This document shows, piece after piece, positions 13,543 to 16,258 of a DNA stretch of 16,258 nt. The position numbers were made by a program, and so were the translations under genes. The stretch's first letter is position 1. Every line of letters starts with the position of its first letter. The stretch covers positions 1-16,258 of the forward strand of contig JACPKO010000003.1 of the NCBI GenBank assembly GCA_016186985.1, in the 5' to 3' direction. The stretch comes from Candidatus Daviesbacteria bacterium (lineage in GTDB: Bacteria; Patescibacteriota; Microgenomatia; Daviesbacterales; UBA10151). The notes under the pieces are model-generated. The model saw only the letters and a list, made by a program, of their open reading frames with translations, had not been told where the DNA came from and did not search any database.

Positions 13543-14139
13543 TCAGGACTTTACAATTATCCAGCTGGGTTTTTTGTCTTTTTGGCCGATTATGTAAAAA
13601 TCAGCAAGATCATAAGTTTGCACAAAAGCGTCAACTATTGGTTTGACATGGCATAGAACATTATTAGCTACCGGGCTGGTGCAGAAATAATCATCTCCTG
13701 AGATTATCCCGCCCTTTTTAACTTTTGGATACCATCCATAGATATCAGCCGCTATGGCGGGGAAGCGGTGATCGCCATCTATATAAACAAAATCCAGGCT
13801 TTCTGCTTTAAAATCCCTTAGGGCTTCCATTGAGGTCTTTCTGATCAGTGTACAGTCCTTATATTGAGATAGGGTTTTTTTAGCACACTCAAAGTTATAA
13901 TCCTGCATATCTTGTGCCTTTTCGCTTCTCCCTGCTCCTTTATATCCGATCCATGGGTCTATTGCATACATCTTCAGGCCTGCCCTGCAGAATTTTTCAG
14001 TAAATTCTCCTCTGTAAACTCCAATTTCAGCCCCGACTTTAAAGCCCAATTCTTTGAACAATTCCGGCAGATCATTTCTGAAGCTGTCCGGTATTTCAGC
14101 AGGCCTGCCTTTTAATTTTAAACCGTCAATTATTTTCAT
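13543..14139 (-). CDS. Methyltransf_24-type SAM methyltransferase
   Basis: 198 residues from the ATG at 14139, which overlaps the upstream stop as ATGA. A GTG at 14148 would add only three residues. EIPDSFRNDLPEL (15-27) introduces the domain, VGAEIGVYRGEFTEKF (35-50) is the SAM loop, MYAIDPWIGY (57-66) is strand 2, SLDFVYIDGDHRF (114-126) is the strand-4 acidic motif, and VKKGGIISGDDYF (140-152) follows. It is closest to the second domain of the 14792-15880 protein (KTSMEA and GVYKGEF are shared), which points to tandem duplication. The role is probably sugar O-methylation. Confidence 0.8.
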   Translation of the reverse strand: MKIIDGLKLKGRPAEIPDSFRNDLPELFKELGFKVGAEIGVYRGEFTEKFCRAGLKMYAIDPWIGYKGAGRSEKAQDMQDYNFECAKKTLSQYKDCTLIRKTSMEALRDFKAESLDFVYIDGDHRFPAIAADIYGWYPKVKKGGIISGDDYFCTSPVANNVLCHVKPIVDAFVQTYDLADFYIIGQKDKKPSWIIVKS

Positions 14140-14795
14140 ATTACCCACATCCAGGAACGCCAGTCATCTCTTTTTATTCCCGGAACTGAAGCGTGGGCTC
14201 CCCAAATAATAAGCGGTTTAATCTTGTTTTCAGCAACATAATTGTTAACAGCCAGCTTAACGATAAGTTTATACCTGCTGGAACTGGTTGTATTGTAATA
14301 GTCGTGTCCGGAAATAATTCCCCCCTTGCGAACCTTTTTGCTCCACATAGATATATCATATATAACGAACGAATATTCATGGTTGGCGTCAATATAAACA
14401 AAATCCAAAGACTCATCCTTAAATCTTTTGACCGCGTCAATGCTATATTCCTTAATAATTTCATAATTGGGATACCGGGATAACCGTATCCTGGCTTTTT
14501 CGTAAAACATGTTGATTCGTGCCTGAGAACGATGATTTTGCGTTCTTCTTTCCGGGGAATTATCCTTGGAGATCTCAAGTGATTCCCAGGGGTCAACTCC
14601 GTATACTTTCATTTGCGGATTGGCTTTGGCAAGAACCTCGGAATAATATCCCTGATCAACTCCGATCTCCACGCCTGTTTTAAAATCAAGTTCATTTAGC
14701 AGGACAGCCAGGTCATCCCTTCCGACGTTCGGAATTTCAATTCTATCCGCTAAACTGAGGTTATATTTTTTTACAATGTAATCCAGAGTCTTCAT
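14136..14795 (-). CDS. Methyltransf_24-type SAM methyltransferase
   Basis: 219 residues from the ATG at 14795 (ATGA overlap with the upstream gene). A GTG at 14819 gives a longer form that would overlap the neighbour by 28 bases. DYIVKKYNLS (5-14) and RIEIPNVGRDDLA (18-30) resemble the junction before the second domain of the 5112-6308 protein. TGVEIGVDQGYYSEVL (40-55) is the SAM loop, VYGVDPWES (64-72) strand 2, LDFVYIDANHEY (130-141) the acidic motif, and KGGIISGHDYY (157-167) follows. It pairs by similarity with the 5112-6308 C-terminal domain across the two gene series. Confidence 0.8.
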   Translation of the reverse strand: MKTLDYIVKKYNLSLADRIEIPNVGRDDLAVLLNELDFKTGVEIGVDQGYYSEVLAKANPQMKVYGVDPWESLEISKDNSPERRTQNHRSQARINMFYEKARIRLSRYPNYEIIKEYSIDAVKRFKDESLDFVYIDANHEYSFVIYDISMWSKKVRKGGIISGHDYYNTTSSSRYKLIVKLAVNNYVAENKIKPLIIWGAHASVPGIKRDDWRSWMWVI

Positions 14796-15880
14796 TTTAA
14801 AAACATCCAGCTTCGCCACTTATCTCTTTTCTCTCCTTCCAGAGGAACTTTTCTGCCGACCAGATACCAGTTTGATATATTAAAAGAGGCTACATATGCT
14901 TTGAGGACATGTGCTACATGCCAGATTTGCGCACCTGTTCCGGTCTTGTTAAAAAAATAATCATGGCCGGAAACTATCCCGCCTTTCCTTACCTTTTTTG
15001 TCCACTCAGCCAGGTCTTCGGCAATATACCTAAATTCATGATTTCCGTCAATATAAACAAAGTCTAAACTCCCGTCTTCAAAATCCTCAACCGCCTCCAT
15101 TGAGGTTTTTCTGATTATTTTGCATTTGGGGTAGGGTGCTAAAACCCGTTTTGTATGTTCATATTGGAAATCCAGCCTGGCCTGGCCGCGGGGGTTGCTA
15201 TAATCCTTATATATCCGCCAGGGGTCGATAGAGTAAAGTTCAAGTCCTGCTTTTGCAAATTTTTCAGAAAATTCTCCTTTATAGACACCAATTTCTGCTC
15301 CAACTTTATATCCCATATCTACAAAAAACTGTGGCAGGTCATCCCTCGAGCAGTCGGGGATTTCAAAAGGCCTGCCCTGATTTTTAATTCCCTCTATTAA
15401 TGCCGATTTTCTTTCCGGCTCTATAGGGTTTTTAACTCCCTCAATAAAAAAACGTTTTGGCGGCCCGCCGCGGTAAGCCTGCATTAATGATTTATCTTTA
15501 AAATGAGTGGTGGAGGGGTCAACGTCATAAACTTTAAACCCCGCCCCTTCCAGTACTTTGCGCATCATTTTTGGTCCGGTCAGACACCGCGGGCCTGATT
15601 CAATATTGCCGGTTTTATACATATCGCTTAATGGGTTTTCAGTATCGTCTTCGGTGATTCTCACCACTCCTCCGGTCTTTAAAACCCGCCACATCTCTTT
15701 TGTGAATTTTTCAAGTTCGGCAGGGGTAAGAAACATTAAAGCATGGGATATGGTAATTCCTTCTACCCAACCGTCAGGATATTGCGGCAAACCATCCTGA
15801 AAATACCAGCCGTAAATTTTATCCAGATTATCAAAGCCCGGCAGCTTTCGGTGTTTACACCCCAGATTCAATTTGACCAT
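14792..15880 (-). CDS. Two-domain SAM methyltransferase fusion
   Basis: 362 residues from the ATG at 15880, chosen because GAGGA lies 10 bases upstream and the chain then starts KLNLGCKHRKLPGFDNLDK, the usual start of its N-terminal domain. An ATG at 15916 would add 12 residues overlapping the previous gene. Residues 1-145 are a small Methyltransf_11-like domain with the HALMFLTPAELEKF helix and WRVLKTGGVVRI strand, but its SAM loop is cut to LNLGC. Residues 155-362 are a Methyltransf_24-type domain: EIPDCSRDDLPQF, VGAEIGVYKGEFSEKF (193-208), LYSIDPWRIY, LDFVYIDGNHEF (272-283) and KGGIVSGHDYF. The N-terminal domain may be structural rather than catalytic. Confidence 0.82.
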   Translation of the reverse strand: MVKLNLGCKHRKLPGFDNLDKIYGWYFQDGLPQYPDGWVEGITISHALMFLTPAELEKFTKEMWRVLKTGGVVRITEDDTENPLSDMYKTGNIESGPRCLTGPKMMRKVLEGAGFKVYDVDPSTTHFKDKSLMQAYRGGPPKRFFIEGVKNPIEPERKSALIEGIKNQGRPFEIPDCSRDDLPQFFVDMGYKVGAEIGVYKGEFSEKFAKAGLELYSIDPWRIYKDYSNPRGQARLDFQYEHTKRVLAPYPKCKIIRKTSMEAVEDFEDGSLDFVYIDGNHEFRYIAEDLAEWTKKVRKGGIVSGHDYFFNKTGTGAQIWHVAHVLKAYVASFNISNWYLVGRKVPLEGEKRDKWRSWMFLK

Positions 15881-16258
15881 AAATATTTTTTCCTCACAGC
15901 TCTGCCTTCGCCCCAATAAGGCAATTTGCGAATAGGTGTTCTGTCGGAATGGGTATAATACCGCATACCTTTATGCGTCTTGATTTGAAAAACCGGATTT
16001 TTACTTTTCCAATATAAAATCTCGTCAAATACATCCTCCTTGCCCCAGCGTTCTTTAGGAAAATTTTTTTCCTTAGTATTCCATCTTGGGGCTCCCTTAA
16101 AGAGTCTGTTTAACGTTTGCAGGTAAAATTCACGGCTAACTATTTGAGCGTGGGTTGCCCCTTCTTTTTTATAGAAGAAAAAATCCCTCCTGTCCGGCAT
16201 TACGTATAGATTGCTGTTGCGGTAAGGCGCATCAATGTGCGGGGGAATAAATGTGAAA
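15868..16258 (-). CDS. Unknown protein, 5' end outside window
   Basis: The frame is open from the right edge to a TGA at 15868-15870 (130 residues seen). An ATG at 16200 lies inside it, but the upstream codons (FIPPHIDAPYRNSNLYV) read as normal protein, so the gene very likely begins beyond the window. The visible part is rich in aromatic and basic residues, with FFFYKKEGATHAQIV, WNTKEKNFPKERWGKEDVFD and THSDRTPIRKLPYWGEGR. There are no membrane segments and no motif that I recognise. It overlaps the next gene by 13 bases. Its place at the head of a methyltransferase and glycosyltransferase series suggests a glycan-related role, but no function can be assigned. Confidence 0.65.
   Translation of the reverse strand, partial: FTFIPPHIDAPYRNSNLYVMPDRRDFFFYKKEGATHAQIVSREFYLQTLNRLFKGAPRWNTKEKNFPKERWGKEDVFDEILYWKSKNPVFQIKTHKGMRYYTHSDRTPIRKLPYWGEGRAVRKKYLWSN
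15891..15895 (-). promoter_or_regulatory. Ribosome binding site that sets the start at 15880
   Basis: GAGGA on the minus strand, ten bases before the ATG at 15880 and inside the upstream reading frame. The alternative start at 15916 has nothing comparable in front of it. Confidence 0.55.

Noticed and set aside
14174..14596. 140-residue minus-strand frame overlapping a methyltransferase
   Set aside because: It is an alternative frame of the gene at 14136-14795 and has no recognisable motifs.
14136..15880. Shared Trp-rich C-terminal tail (WRSWMW, WRSWMF, RSWFW) as a sorting tag
   Set aside because: It is better explained as the last beta strand of the class I methyltransferase fold, following the WYLVG-like strand 6.
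1..16258. Whole window as a prophage
   Set aside because: No terminase, portal, capsid, tail, integrase or lysis gene is recognisable. The SPSVS protein and phage-like enzymes keep a viral origin possible but do not show it.

Overview
This window is a dense glycan-assembly locus from an uncultivated-looking bacterium or a virus of one. Base composition is AT-rich. TGA is used as a stop throughout and tryptophan is TGG, so the standard code applies. No rRNA, tRNA, CRISPR array or phage packaging or capsid gene is visible. From memory, the mix of short unusual glycosyltransferases, Methyltransf_24-type methyltransferases, an SPSVS-repeat protein and a tiny GIY-YIG gene recalls Patescibacteria (CPR) or similar candidate phyla and their large phages. 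This assignment is an inference that the sequence alone cannot settle.

Layout. At the left edge (1-1268, minus strand) is an open-ended gene for a protein with a roughly 220-residue N-terminal domain and a long Ser-Pro-Ser-Val repeat that runs out of the window. Next comes a long minus-strand gene series, read from 9616 down to 1449: an NDP-sugar epimerase with a Cys-rich insertion, a sugar-1-phosphate nucleotidyltransferase, a small asparagine-synthase-like amidotransferase, a GIY-YIG cassette flanked by inverted repeats, a double methyltransferase, a GT-A-like protein, a GT-B-like glycosyltransferase, and a GT2 glycosyltransferase fused to a UDP-glucose-dehydrogenase-like domain. A divergent plus-strand pair (9843-11448) encodes a heptose-7-phosphate kinase homologue (HddA) and a heptose-bisphosphate phosphatase homologue (GmhB). 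A second minus-strand series, from the right edge down to 11426, encodes a partial unknown protein, a run of methyltransferases (one a double-domain fusion), a second GT2 enzyme, another class I methyltransferase and a GT-A-like protein.

How the genes fit together. HddA, GmhB and the nucleotidyltransferase could make an NDP-activated heptose, and the epimerase could modify it. The glycosyltransferases would assemble a glycan and the many methyltransferases could cap or decorate it. Gene packing is extremely tight: six junctions are 4-base ATGA stop/start overlaps, and several starts are set to these overlaps rather than to longer GTG or TTG forms.

Most notable structure. A 274-bp cassette (6308-6581) carries a one-base-frameshifted GIY-YIG endonuclease gene between perfect 13-bp inverted repeats, and it sits exactly at an operon junction. 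Removing it with one copy of the flanking ATGA would restore the same ATGA overlap seen elsewhere. Other palindromic elements occur at 9695-9827 (four hairpins between a predicted promoter and hddA), at 3463-3525, and inside the linker of the fusion protein at 2315-2357.
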